From Methylotenera sp. (GTDB lineage: Bacteria; Pseudomonadota; Gammaproteobacteria; Burkholderiales; Methylophilaceae), in NCBI GenBank assembly GCA_027487055.1, contig JAIYEJ010000278.1, forward strand, positions 1 through 13,163: DNA of 13,163 nucleotides, in the 5' to 3' direction. Under the pieces are notes generated by a model, which had not been told where the DNA came from, made no database searches, and saw only the letters and a list, made by a program, of their open reading frames with translations. The translations under genes were made by a program, and so were the position numbers. Of the stretch, positions 1-5,304 are shown piece after piece. Positions within the stretch are counted from its first letter, which is position 1. The number at the start of each line of letters is the position of its first letter.

Positions 1-2
1 TA

Positions 3-1211
3 AAAGGGAATGGAGAAAAATTAAGCGTTAGTCCATTCAGCGCTAAAGTCGATGACAGCCAAATTAATGCCAATCTAGGCATCACGCAATTTAGTAATCC
101 AGCATTTAGTTTTGATATAAATATTGATCGTCTTGATGCTGATAAATACATTACCAAATCCAACGCTAGCGACAACACCGCCAAAAGTACTGCTGACACA
201 CCGATTGACTTGAGCGCGCTAAAGAAGTTAAATGCGACGGGCCAAGCCAAAATTGGCTGGCTTAAGCTCGCCAATGTTAAAACTGAAAATGTAAACTTGG
301 GTTTAAAAGCGATTGATGGTGTGGCTACACTTTCACCATTTTCTGCCAATTTGTACAACGGCAGTATGAACGGCACACTTAAAGTAGACGTGCGTAGCAC
401 ACCCAATATTGCATTTAAGCAAAGCATGAAAAGTGTATCTATTGGCCCACTCATGGTCGATGCGATTAATAACGATATGTTGTCTGGTACTGGCACTGTG
501 AATATCGATGTAACGACACAAGGTAATACAGTAGGCGCATTTAAAAAAGGGCTAGCAGGCAATGCTGCACTTAACCTAGCAGATGGCGCAATTAAAGGAG
601 TCGATATTGCAGGCAGTATTCGTGAGATTAAAAATAAAGTGAATGTATTTAAAAAAGAAGCTGGTGCTGATAAATCTAAAAAAACGGATTTTAGTGAGCT
701 CACAGCGATTTTTGATATAAAAAATGGCGTGGCGCATAACGAAGATTTAGCCATGAAAGCGCCAATATTACGCTTAGCTAAGGGAGACAGCAAAGGTGAT
801 ATTGATATCGGCAATGAAAAAATCAATTACCTTGCAAAGCCCACGGTTGTTAAATCACTAAAAGGCCAAGGTGGTGCAGATTTAGACGATTTAAGTGGTA
901 TTTCAATTCCTGTCAAAATCACTGGTACATTCGCTGAACCTAAATACGGCATGGACTTTGCCGCGATTGGTACTGCACTCGCACAATCAAAATTATTGGA
1001 CAAAGTTGGCGGCGAAAAAGGCGTTGCAGTAAAAGAGCTGATGGGCGGCGATAAGGTAGAAGGCTTAAAAGGTTTACTTGGCAAGAAAAAAGGCACTGAA
1101 AGCACCTCACCCACTGCAACTGATGGCACAACTCAAGCCGCGCCTGCCGAAGAACCAAAATCTGTAGAAGGCAAGGCTGAGAAAAAACTTAAAAAAATAC
1201 TTAATTTTTAA
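3..1211 (+). CDS. AsmA family protein, C-terminal part (5' end outside window)
   Basis: The reading frame is open from the left edge (frame beginning at base 3) to the TAA at 1209-1211, so about 402 C-terminal residues are visible and the start lies outside. The TTG at 210 is an internal Leu codon, because coherent sequence with the same composition continues upstream of it. The visible part is rich in short beta-type segments with repeated Asn, Gly and Thr, and includes the typical AsmA C-terminal stretch (a GTGTVNIDVTTQGN-like segment followed by LNLADGAIKGVDIAG). Family members are inner-membrane-anchored periplasmic proteins linked to outer-membrane assembly and now viewed as lipid-transfer bridges. 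The extreme C-terminus is a low-complexity Thr/Ala/Pro/Lys tail (about the last 50 residues) ending in a Lys-rich KKLKKILNF. mutY follows after 6 nt, so the two are probably cotranscribed. The family call is good; the exact role of this paralogue is unknown. Confidence 0.85.
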   Translation, partial: KGNGEKLSVSPFSAKVDDSQINANLGITQFSNPAFSFDINIDRLDADKYITKSNASDNTAKSTADTPIDLSALKKLNATGQAKIGWLKLANVKTENVNLGLKAIDGVATLSPFSANLYNGSMNGTLKVDVRSTPNIAFKQSMKSVSIGPLMVDAINNDMLSGTGTVNIDVTTQGNTVGAFKKGLAGNAALNLADGAIKGVDIAGSIREIKNKVNVFKKEAGADKSKKTDFSELTAIFDIKNGVAHNEDLAMKAPILRLAKGDSKGDIDIGNEKINYLAKPTVVKSLKGQGGADLDDLSGISIPVKITGTFAEPKYGMDFAAIGTALAQSKLLDKVGGEKGVAVKELMGGDKVEGLKGLLGKKKGTESTSPTATDGTTQAAPAEEPKSVEGKAEKKLKKILNF

Positions 1212-1217
1212 GGTCAT

Positions 1218-2225
1218 ATGATCGTTTTTGCAGATGCAATAATTTCTTGGCAAAAACGCCACGGACGACATGATCTACCTTGGCAAAACACCTCTGACCC
1301 TTATGCCATTTGGGTTTCAGAAATCATGCTACAACAAACGCAAGTCGGCGCCGTTATTGGCTATTACGGCAAGTTTATGCAACGTTTCCCCAATATTCAT
1401 ATACTTGCCAGCGCTACTCAAGAAGATGTGCTACAACAATGGAGTGGCTTAGGTTACTACTCTCGCGCGCGCAACCTATATAGCGCCGCCCAAAAAATAA
1501 TGGATTCTTTTCATGGAAGGTTTCCAAACGACTTTGATGATATTTTAAGCTTACCGGGCATTGGCCGTTCTACTGCCGCGGCCATATCTACATTTGCATT
1601 TAATCAACCCATGCCTATTTTAGATGGCAATGTAAAACGTGTTTTTGCGCGCTACTTTTTAATTGAGGGTTGGCCAAGCTTGCCCAATATTGAAAAATCA
1701 ATGTGGCAAATTGCGGTACGGGAAAACCCCGTTGGTTTAAATAAGGCTGAAAATGCTGTTGCCTATACGCAAGGTTTAATGGATTTAGGCGCAACGGTTT
1801 GTACGCGTAGCCAACCGAAATGCCATATTTGCCCAATTAAAAAAAATTGTCAGGCACATTTAAAAAATCAAACGAATTTACTTCCAACCCCTAAACCACG
1901 CAAAACACTTCCTGAGCGAAATACGACAATGTTAATTTACATGAATGCTAATGAAGTGATGTTAGAAAAGCGCGCCAGTAAAGGCATATGGGGTGGGTTA
2001 TGGAGTTTTCCAGAAGTTGATTCTGCGCCAATTAACGGTGAAATATTGCCTAAATTTACGCATACTTTTACGCATTTTAAACTACATATAGAGCCAGTAT
2101 TAATAAAATCAAGTCATCAAGATAATATGCCAAATACGCTTTGGATAACCTTAGATGAAGCTATAGAATCTGCAATTCCAACGCCTGTGCGCAACATCTT
2201 ACAGAGTTTAAATTCAAAAAATTAA
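1218..2225 (+). CDS. mutY: A/G-specific adenine glycosylase MutY
   Basis: This is a 335-residue base-excision repair enzyme that removes adenine mispaired with 8-oxoguanine or guanine. Visible features in order: the SEIMLQQTQ motif with Glu35, which corresponds to the catalytic Glu; a helix-hairpin-helix LPGIGRSTA at 112-120; the catalytic Asp136 in ILDGNVKRV; and a [4Fe-4S] loop with Cys195, Cys202, Cys205 and Cys211 in the C-x6-C-x2-C-x5-C spacing of MutY. After a linker the NUDIX-like 8-oxoG recognition domain begins near residue 235, with GIWGGLWSFPE at 257-267 and the FTHTFTHFKLH strand near 280-290. Length and domain order match the family. The ATG at 1218 has AAGG 4 nt upstream, which overlaps the end of the asmA-like gene, so it is likely the second gene of that operon. 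All catalytic and metal ligands are present, so the gene should be functional. Confidence 0.97.
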   Translation: MIVFADAIISWQKRHGRHDLPWQNTSDPYAIWVSEIMLQQTQVGAVIGYYGKFMQRFPNIHILASATQEDVLQQWSGLGYYSRARNLYSAAQKIMDSFHGRFPNDFDDILSLPGIGRSTAAAISTFAFNQPMPILDGNVKRVFARYFLIEGWPSLPNIEKSMWQIAVRENPVGLNKAENAVAYTQGLMDLGATVCTRSQPKCHICPIKKNCQAHLKNQTNLLPTPKPRKTLPERNTTMLIYMNANEVMLEKRASKGIWGGLWSFPEVDSAPINGEILPKFTHTFTHFKLHIEPVLIKSSHQDNMPNTLWITLDEAIESAIPTPVRNILQSLNSKN

Positions 2226-2252
2226 AGCAGCCTAATATAACTGGCTGCTTTA
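2223..2252. terminator. Bidirectional rho-independent terminator between mutY and the 76-aa gene
   Basis: A perfect 10-bp stem (TAAAGCAGCC at 2223-2232, GGCTGCTTTA at 2243-2252) encloses a 10-nt loop. The mutY stop codon forms the base of the left arm. On the plus strand it is followed by a weak T-rich TCTTTTAG. On the minus strand it is followed by ATTTTTTGAA, a good U-tract that is encoded by the last mutY codons. It therefore probably serves the minus-strand genes best and mutY as well. Confidence 0.85.
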
Positions 2253-2256
2253 TCTT

Positions 2257-2487
2257 TTAGTGTAGGCGTGAATGCAAAATTCTATCCGCTAACATCTGAA
2301 AGCGCGGCGATACAAACTGTCGCGTTTGACTCCCAGAGTCTGCTATGTTTAACAACTCTTCAATTGCAGATCTAAAACCAAGTTCAAACAACCAATAATC
2401 ATCTTGATGAATTGCTGACTTTTTATCTGTATTTACATCTGCGCATAAGCGCTCAAATGCTTCCATACATACATTTCGTTCTGCCAT
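2257..2487 (-). CDS. Small hypothetical protein, 76 aa
   Basis: I do not recognise this family. The start at 2487 is well supported: GGAGG lies 5 nt upstream of the ATG (CCTCC at 2493-2497 on the plus strand). The reading frame ends right at a bidirectional terminator, as expected for a real last gene. The product is soluble, without a signal peptide or membrane segment, looks mostly helical, and is rich in acidic and Arg residues. A central WLFELGFRSAIEELLNIA segment is amphipathic and a C-terminal half runs FQMLADRILHSRLH. It has two Cys (residues 7 and 15) in no obvious metal motif. It lies 91 nt downstream of the Fae-like gene on the same strand, so readthrough from the fae promoter is possible. 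No function can be assigned. Confidence 0.7.
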   Translation of the reverse strand: MAERNVCMEAFERLCADVNTDKKSAIHQDDYWLFELGFRSAIEELLNIADSGSQTRQFVSPRFQMLADRILHSRLH

Positions 2488-2492
2488 ATTAG

Positions 2493-2497
2493 CCTCC
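2493..2497 (-). promoter_or_regulatory. Strong ribosome binding site of the 76-aa gene
   Basis: GGAGG on the minus strand, 5 nt before the ATG at 2487. It is one of the best Shine-Dalgarno matches in the window and is the main reason to accept this short reading frame as a gene. Confidence 0.75.
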
Positions 2498-2542
2498 AGA
2501 TTAACTCTTCACAACAAATGATATAGCTGTTTAGTTAGCAAT

Positions 2543-2571
2543 GCGCTAAATACGTTCACCGACTTTAGCGC
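2543..2571. repeat. 8-bp inverted repeat between fae-like gene and 76-aa gene
   Basis: GCGCTAAA (2543-2550) and TTTAGCGC (2564-2571) form a perfect 8-bp stem with a 13-nt loop, starting 7 nt after the fae-like stop codon. Neither strand shows a clear U-tract after it, so it is at best a weak or factor-dependent terminator, an mRNA 3'-end stabiliser, or a protein site. It would set the transcript ratio between the two genes if they share a promoter; this is inference. Confidence 0.45.
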
Positions 2572-2578
2572 TTATTTG

Positions 2579-3130
2579 CTATTTTTGATTCCAGCTATCT
2601 TCCCACATACAATGTTTAATTGTATGACGATTTTTAATCAATTCCTCAATGCTAGGCTCATCATTTAACGCACGTTTAAGTGCAAGTTTAATAGCATCAT
2701 AGTTATTTTTATACATGTCGGCTTTATCTAATGTACCTGCTTTTTCAAGCTCAATACAACCTGGGTCTATCCATAATAATGCAACAATGCATAAATCGTT
2801 GACTTGGTCTTTAGGGATAATGCCTTCAATCACTGCATCTAAAATACCATCAGCAACTGCAGCTTGTACAACACCACCAAACAAACCAACATCTGTGCTA
2901 CCTTTTAAAGTCACTTTTGGCACCATCATGCAAGCAGGACGCACAAGTTGGTTAATATCGCGCACTGCAAACATGGCAGTGTGACCTTTACTTTGCGCCA
3001 TCATATTGGCAAATGCTTGACCTACTGGGCCATCGACTGTGCCGATTAAAATTTCTGGCATCGCTGCAGTGACATCCTTGCCTTCAGAGTAAACAGTTGC
3101 TTCGCCTGCTTTAAATACGATTTTTGACAT
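2579..3130 (-). CDS. fae: Formaldehyde-activating enzyme (Fae) family paralogue, active-site His replaced
   Basis: The 183-residue product is clearly of the Fae family, whose canonical members condense formaldehyde with tetrahydromethanopterin in the cytoplasm of methylotrophs. Family hallmarks seen: GEATV near residue 9, EILIG at 26-30, the PKVTL strand with Lys72, the FGG..Q segment with Gln89, then DAVIEGIIP at 98-106 and the C-terminal helix YDAIKLALKRALNDEP. By hand alignment to canonical Fae (recalled AHIDLIIG motif), the active-site His aligns with Met24 (AAMPEILIG), while the following acidic residue is retained as Glu26. It also has a longer C-terminus ending in WEDSWNQK. It is therefore likely a Fae2/Fae3-type homologue with altered or regulatory function and not the housekeeping enzyme. 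The start is fixed by AGGA 6 nt upstream, and a TATAAT box lies in the short gap to the upstream acetyltransferase gene. Family call is firm; activity is uncertain. Confidence 0.9.
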   Translation of the reverse strand: MSKIVFKAGEATVYSEGKDVTAAMPEILIGTVDGPVGQAFANMMAQSKGHTAMFAVRDINQLVRPACMMVPKVTLKGSTDVGLFGGVVQAAVADGILDAVIEGIIPKDQVNDLCIVALLWIDPGCIELEKAGTLDKADMYKNNYDAIKLALKRALNDEPSIEELIKNRHTIKHCMWEDSWNQK

Positions 3131-3136
3131 TTGGTT

Positions 3137-3175
3137 TCCTTTTACACATTAACTAAAACTATTTTTTGCATTATA
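3137..3175 (-). promoter_or_regulatory. Promoter -10 and ribosome binding site of the fae-like gene
   Basis: Reading the minus strand, a perfect TATAAT (plus-strand 3170-3175) lies about 40 nt before the ATG, giving a predicted leader of roughly 33 nt. No good -35 is seen at 16-18 nt upstream (best is an AT-rich ATTTAA), so an activator may be needed. AGGA at 3137-3140 is 6 nt before the start codon. The promoter sits in the 62-nt gap after the acetyltransferase gene, so the fae-like gene can be expressed independently of it. Confidence 0.55.
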
Positions 3176-3192
3176 CAATTTAAATGTGACAC

Positions 3193-3624
3193 TTAAATAG
3201 TACGTTGCATATCTACGTGCCAAATATTTGCATCGATATATGCTTCACTGGTCACAGTAAATCCTGCATTTTCATAAAACTTAATTGCGTGGGTTTGAGA
3301 CGAAATGGCAACCGTTTGCATTCCCAACGATTTGCATATCTTAATCGCTTCATCTAGCAAGGCAAGACCAAGGCCTTTACCGCGCCAATCTCGCATCACC
3401 GCCATGCGCCCAATTCTGCCTTTTTTTAAAATTCGCGCGCAGCCTATCGCTTTGCCAGAGAAATCTAGTGCTAATAAATGAATCGCATCTTGATCATGCT
3501 CATCCCATTCGATATAAAGCGGTACATGCTGCTCTCCAATAAATACCGCTTCACGCACTGCCTTAAGCAAGGCTTGCTTAGGGCTATCCCAAGTCAACTC
3601 TTCTATAGTAAATGATTGATTCAT
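3193..3624 (-). CDS. GNAT family N-acetyltransferase
   Basis: A 143-residue acetyltransferase of the GNAT fold, substrate unknown. The N-terminal segment VREAVFIGEQHVP.YIEWDEHD (about 23-44) is the pattern of the YjcF/ElaA-like branch. The acetyl-CoA binding loop is R81-G-K-G84-L-G86 (R-x-x-G-x-G) following the strand IGRMAVM, and the C-terminal FYENAGF at 117-122 is typical of the family. I chose the ATG at 3624: it has AAGG about 10 nt upstream and the protein begins right at the domain. An upstream in-frame ATG at 3684 would add 20 residues lacking domain character and would run through the predicted -10 of this gene. It is divergent from the DoxX-like gene and upstream of the fae-like gene on the same strand. 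Confidence 0.88.
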   Translation of the reverse strand: MNQSFTIEELTWDSPKQALLKAVREAVFIGEQHVPLYIEWDEHDQDAIHLLALDFSGKAIGCARILKKGRIGRMAVMRDWRGKGLGLALLDEAIKICKSLGMQTVAISSQTHAIKFYENAGFTVTSEAYIDANIWHVDMQRTI

Positions 3625-3649
3625 ACTGATTTTACCTTGCAATTTAGCA

Positions 3650-3701
3650 TTGCATTTGTGCTTAGTAACAGGCATTATGCACACTTATTTTTTGTTAACA
3701 A
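3650..3701. promoter_or_regulatory. Overlapping divergent promoters for the GNAT and DoxX-like genes
   Basis: Plus strand: TTGCAT (3650-3655), 17-nt spacer, CATTAT (3673-3678), giving a leader of about 33 nt to the DoxX-like ATG. Minus strand: TTGTTA (plus 3696-3701), 16-nt spacer, CATAAT (plus 3674-3679), directed at the acetyltransferase. The two -10 hexamers occupy almost the same bases, so the promoters should compete. A 10-bp palindrome TTGTTAACAA (3692-3701) overlaps the minus-strand -35. Pattern-based prediction only. Confidence 0.4.
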
Positions 3702-3717
3702 GTTGATAAGGTTTATT

Positions 3718-4104
3718 ATGCAAAAATATCAAACAGCAGCAGCTAGAATGATGCTTGCACTGGTTTTTTTAGGCTTAGTTTTACTGCGCTTAAGTGCAAT
3801 TATGTCATCACCAGATGGCTATTTACAATATCAAATGACACTTGGTCAATTTGGTTTGCCAACCATTTTCGCACCGCTTTTGATATTAGTTCAAGTCGTC
3901 GCGGGTGCTTGTTTATTTGTTGGGTTTAAAACGCAATTATTCGCAAGGGTTTTAGCCGTTTTAGCTTTGTTTTTAGCTATTGTTCTTGGGCGAGCTATTC
4001 CAGAAGTATTTTTCTTATACATCGGTATTGCAGGCGGTATGTTTTTGCTGAGTCTTTATCCACAGACCGCATGTAGCGTGGATAATATGCTTAAAAATAA
4101 GTAA
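3718..4104 (+). CDS. DoxX-like small integral membrane protein
   Basis: A 128-residue protein with four predicted membrane helices, roughly at 10-30, 49-68, 74-92 and 95-113. The layout is the DoxX/DoxD-type one: an early helix followed by a polar loop, then the FG.P..FAPLLILVQVVAGACLFVGFKT segment, in which a Gly-rich helix leads into a short polar turn. It should sit in the inner membrane; the family is linked to thiol or sulfur redox but the role of most members is unknown, and no catalytic residue is obvious here. Two Cys (residues about 65 and 118) are present. The ATG at 3718 is preferred because AAGG lies 6 nt upstream; the longer frame from 3616 would overlap the divergent acetyltransferase gene. 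A hairpin about 60 nt after the stop may terminate it. Confidence 0.8.
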   Translation: MQKYQTAAARMMLALVFLGLVLLRLSAIMSSPDGYLQYQMTLGQFGLPTIFAPLLILVQVVAGACLFVGFKTQLFARVLAVLALFLAIVLGRAIPEVFFLYIGIAGGMFLLSLYPQTACSVDNMLKNK

Positions 4105-4115
4105 CGACTGCATGA

Positions 4116-4147
4116 TAATTTAAACGACAAAATTAAACGTTAAATTA
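4116..4147. repeat. AT-only 8-bp inverted repeat
   Basis: TAATTTAA (4116-4123) and TTAAATTA (4140-4147) are perfect inverted copies separated by 16 nt, in the gap after the DoxX-like gene. With no G or C the stem is weak as RNA; it could be a chance feature of AT-rich intergenic DNA. Confidence 0.25.
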
Positions 4148-4164
4148 CACAAAAAAATTTATAC

Positions 4165-4208
4165 GCCCTGTCAGGCAGTATCCATGAGCCTTACAAGGCA
4201 GGTGTTTT
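4165..4208 (+). terminator. Hairpin with conserved AGTATCCATGA loop (copy 1), probable terminator
   Basis: Left arm 4165-4176 (GCCCTGTCAGGC), 11-nt loop 4177-4187 (AGTATCCATGA), right arm 4188-4199 (GCCTTACAAGGC): 10 of 12 pairs match. It sits between convergent genes, the DoxX-like gene (plus) and the metallohydrolase (minus). On the plus strand a short T-run (TTTT at 4205-4208) follows; on the minus strand the AATTTTTTT run begins about a dozen nt after the stem. It is homologous to the hairpin at 5911-5949, with nearly the same loop. Confidence 0.6.
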
Positions 4209-4240
4209 GTTGTTGTGAAAATAGTGGTGCTTAATATAGA

Positions 4241-5164
4241 TTATTCCCACTCTAAAGCTGGGTAAATCGTATTTACATTTCGTCTGTTGGCAATGTCAAA
4301 AAGTAGCCATTTATCTTTTTCATTTGCCGCGACCGAATTCATCGCATCGTTCATACTTTTTCCAGCTTTTATATTCGCGCGAATATCTGCTAAAACTGTA
4401 TTAAGATAACGTTGTTCGTTTGTTAACGCTTGCACCCAATCTTTAGTCACAGGGCCATGGCCAGGCACCACTTGTTTCACGGGGTATGTTTTGAGCATAT
4501 CAATCGCGGATATCAAACCTTTAATATCACCTTCAATCACTGGTGTACGCTCTATAAACAATAAATCACCTGTGAATAAGGTGCTGGTTATGCTATCAAC
4601 CACTGAAATATCAGTGTTAGTATGGGCGTTGGGGTAGGGCGTTACTTTTAGCGTTCTATCACCTAAATTAAGCTCAATTGTCTCTTTAACTGGCAAAGTA
4701 GGTTTAACAATAATGCTATCTTTAGCATCTTCGCCCAAATATTTGGTATTCAGTTTGCCATATGCTTCTTCGCGCAACTGCATCGCATCGCCTAATTTTA
4801 CGTGGCCCACAAACTGTGGTTTATCTTCTAAAAACGCGGCGTTTCCAAAAATGTGGTCAGGATGCACATGCGTATTAATGACATATAATATTGGTTTATC
4901 GGTAATTTTTTTAATAGCTACTCGCAACTTTTTACCCACTTTTAAACTGCCGCCTGTATCAATGACAGCAACGCCAAGGCTACCCACAACAAAGCTGATA
5001 TTACAAATGTCTCCTTGATAGCCAGTATCAATATCCAAATGTTCGCCATGATGCACATAGATGCCATTGCCGACATCTTGAAATGCAAATTCCGCAGACT
5101 TTACGCCCGCTTGCGCGCAAGATGCCAATAAACAAAAACTAAACAAGTAAGCTGTAAATCGCAT
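4241..5164 (-). CDS. Exported MBL-fold zinc metallohydrolase, quinoprotein relay type (SoxH-related)
   Basis: A 307-residue metallo-beta-lactamase-fold protein. Zinc ligands are all visible: H99-x-H101-x-D103-H104 (THVHPDH), H181 (NAHT), D200 (FTGD) and H236 (PGHG). The sequence between them (N-terminal IYVHHGEH, ISFVVGSLGVAVIDTGGS, NAAFLEDKPQFVGH) and the terminal ALEWE resemble the family named quinoprotein relay system zinc metallohydrolase 2, which occurs with PQQ-dependent dehydrogenases; the substrate is not known. The N-terminus is an export signal: hydrophobic residues 5-14, then either a lipobox L13-A14-S15-C16 or a signal peptidase I site AQA/G. I chose the ATG at 5164, with AAAGGA 9 nt upstream; the ATG at 5272 would add 36 residues before the signal and run through the CRP-like site. 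It is divergent from cytochrome b561, which suggests shared regulation and perhaps a periplasmic redox role. Confidence 0.88.
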   Translation of the reverse strand: MRFTAYLFSFCLLASCAQAGVKSAEFAFQDVGNGIYVHHGEHLDIDTGYQGDICNISFVVGSLGVAVIDTGGSLKVGKKLRVAIKKITDKPILYVINTHVHPDHIFGNAAFLEDKPQFVGHVKLGDAMQLREEAYGKLNTKYLGEDAKDSIIVKPTLPVKETIELNLGDRTLKVTPYPNAHTNTDISVVDSITSTLFTGDLLFIERTPVIEGDIKGLISAIDMLKTYPVKQVVPGHGPVTKDWVQALTNEQRYLNTVLADIRANIKAGKSMNDAMNSVAANEKDKWLLFDIANRRNVNTIYPALEWE

Positions 5165-5192
5165 CAGTTTGTATCCTTTATAGTTGATTTGA

Positions 5193-5222
5193 CGATTAAT
5201 CGAATAGAATACGCTAATATTA
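5193..5222 (-). promoter_or_regulatory. Candidate metallohydrolase promoter
   Basis: On the minus strand TAATAT (plus 5217-5222) is a plausible -10, predicting a start near 5210 and a 46-nt leader. That start would place the CRP-like palindrome centre at about -42, the usual class II activator position. No clear -35 is present, as expected of an activator-dependent promoter. A second possible -10, TATTCT (plus 5206-5211), and a 10-bp palindrome CGATTAATCG (5193-5202) lie just downstream. Prediction only. Confidence 0.35.
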
Positions 5223-5244
5223 CGCCACGCAAGCAACAAATTAT

Positions 5245-5260
5245 TGTGACCGCTGTCACA
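5245..5260. promoter_or_regulatory. CRP/FNR-family operator-like palindrome
   Basis: TGTGACCGCTGTCACA is a perfect 6-4-6 inverted repeat and matches the Escherichia coli CRP core TGTGA-N6-TCACA exactly. It lies in the 140-nt region between the divergent metallohydrolase and cytochrome b561 genes, 44 nt before the cytochrome ATG and 80 nt before the metallohydrolase ATG. In betaproteobacteria the binder could be a Crp-like or other CRP/FNR-superfamily regulator; which one cannot be told from here. Confidence 0.6.
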
Positions 5261-5304
5261 TCTAACAAACAATACTACGTAAAAGATATTATGAGGGGAT
5301 AGTG

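Noticed and set aside
210..212. TTG at 210 as the start of the AsmA-like gene
   Set aside because: The same frame is open back to base 3 with similar composition, so this is an internal Leu codon of a gene cut by the window edge.
827..1158. Two minus-strand open frames of 72 and 100 codons inside the AsmA-like gene
   Set aside because: Antisense shadows with low-complexity translation and no supporting start signals.
3616..3717. Longer start at 3616 for the DoxX-like gene
   Set aside because: It overlaps the divergent acetyltransferase start and its promoter region; the ATG at 3718 has AAGG at good distance and begins at the conserved part.
4713..5018. A 101-codon plus-strand frame opposite the metallohydrolase gene
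   Set aside because: It lies wholly over codons for the zinc-binding core of the real gene and its translation has no recognisable domain.
5165..5272. Upstream ATG at 5272 for the metallohydrolase
   Set aside because: It would put 36 polar residues before a clear export signal and overlap the CRP-like site; the ATG at 5164 has AAAGGA upstream.
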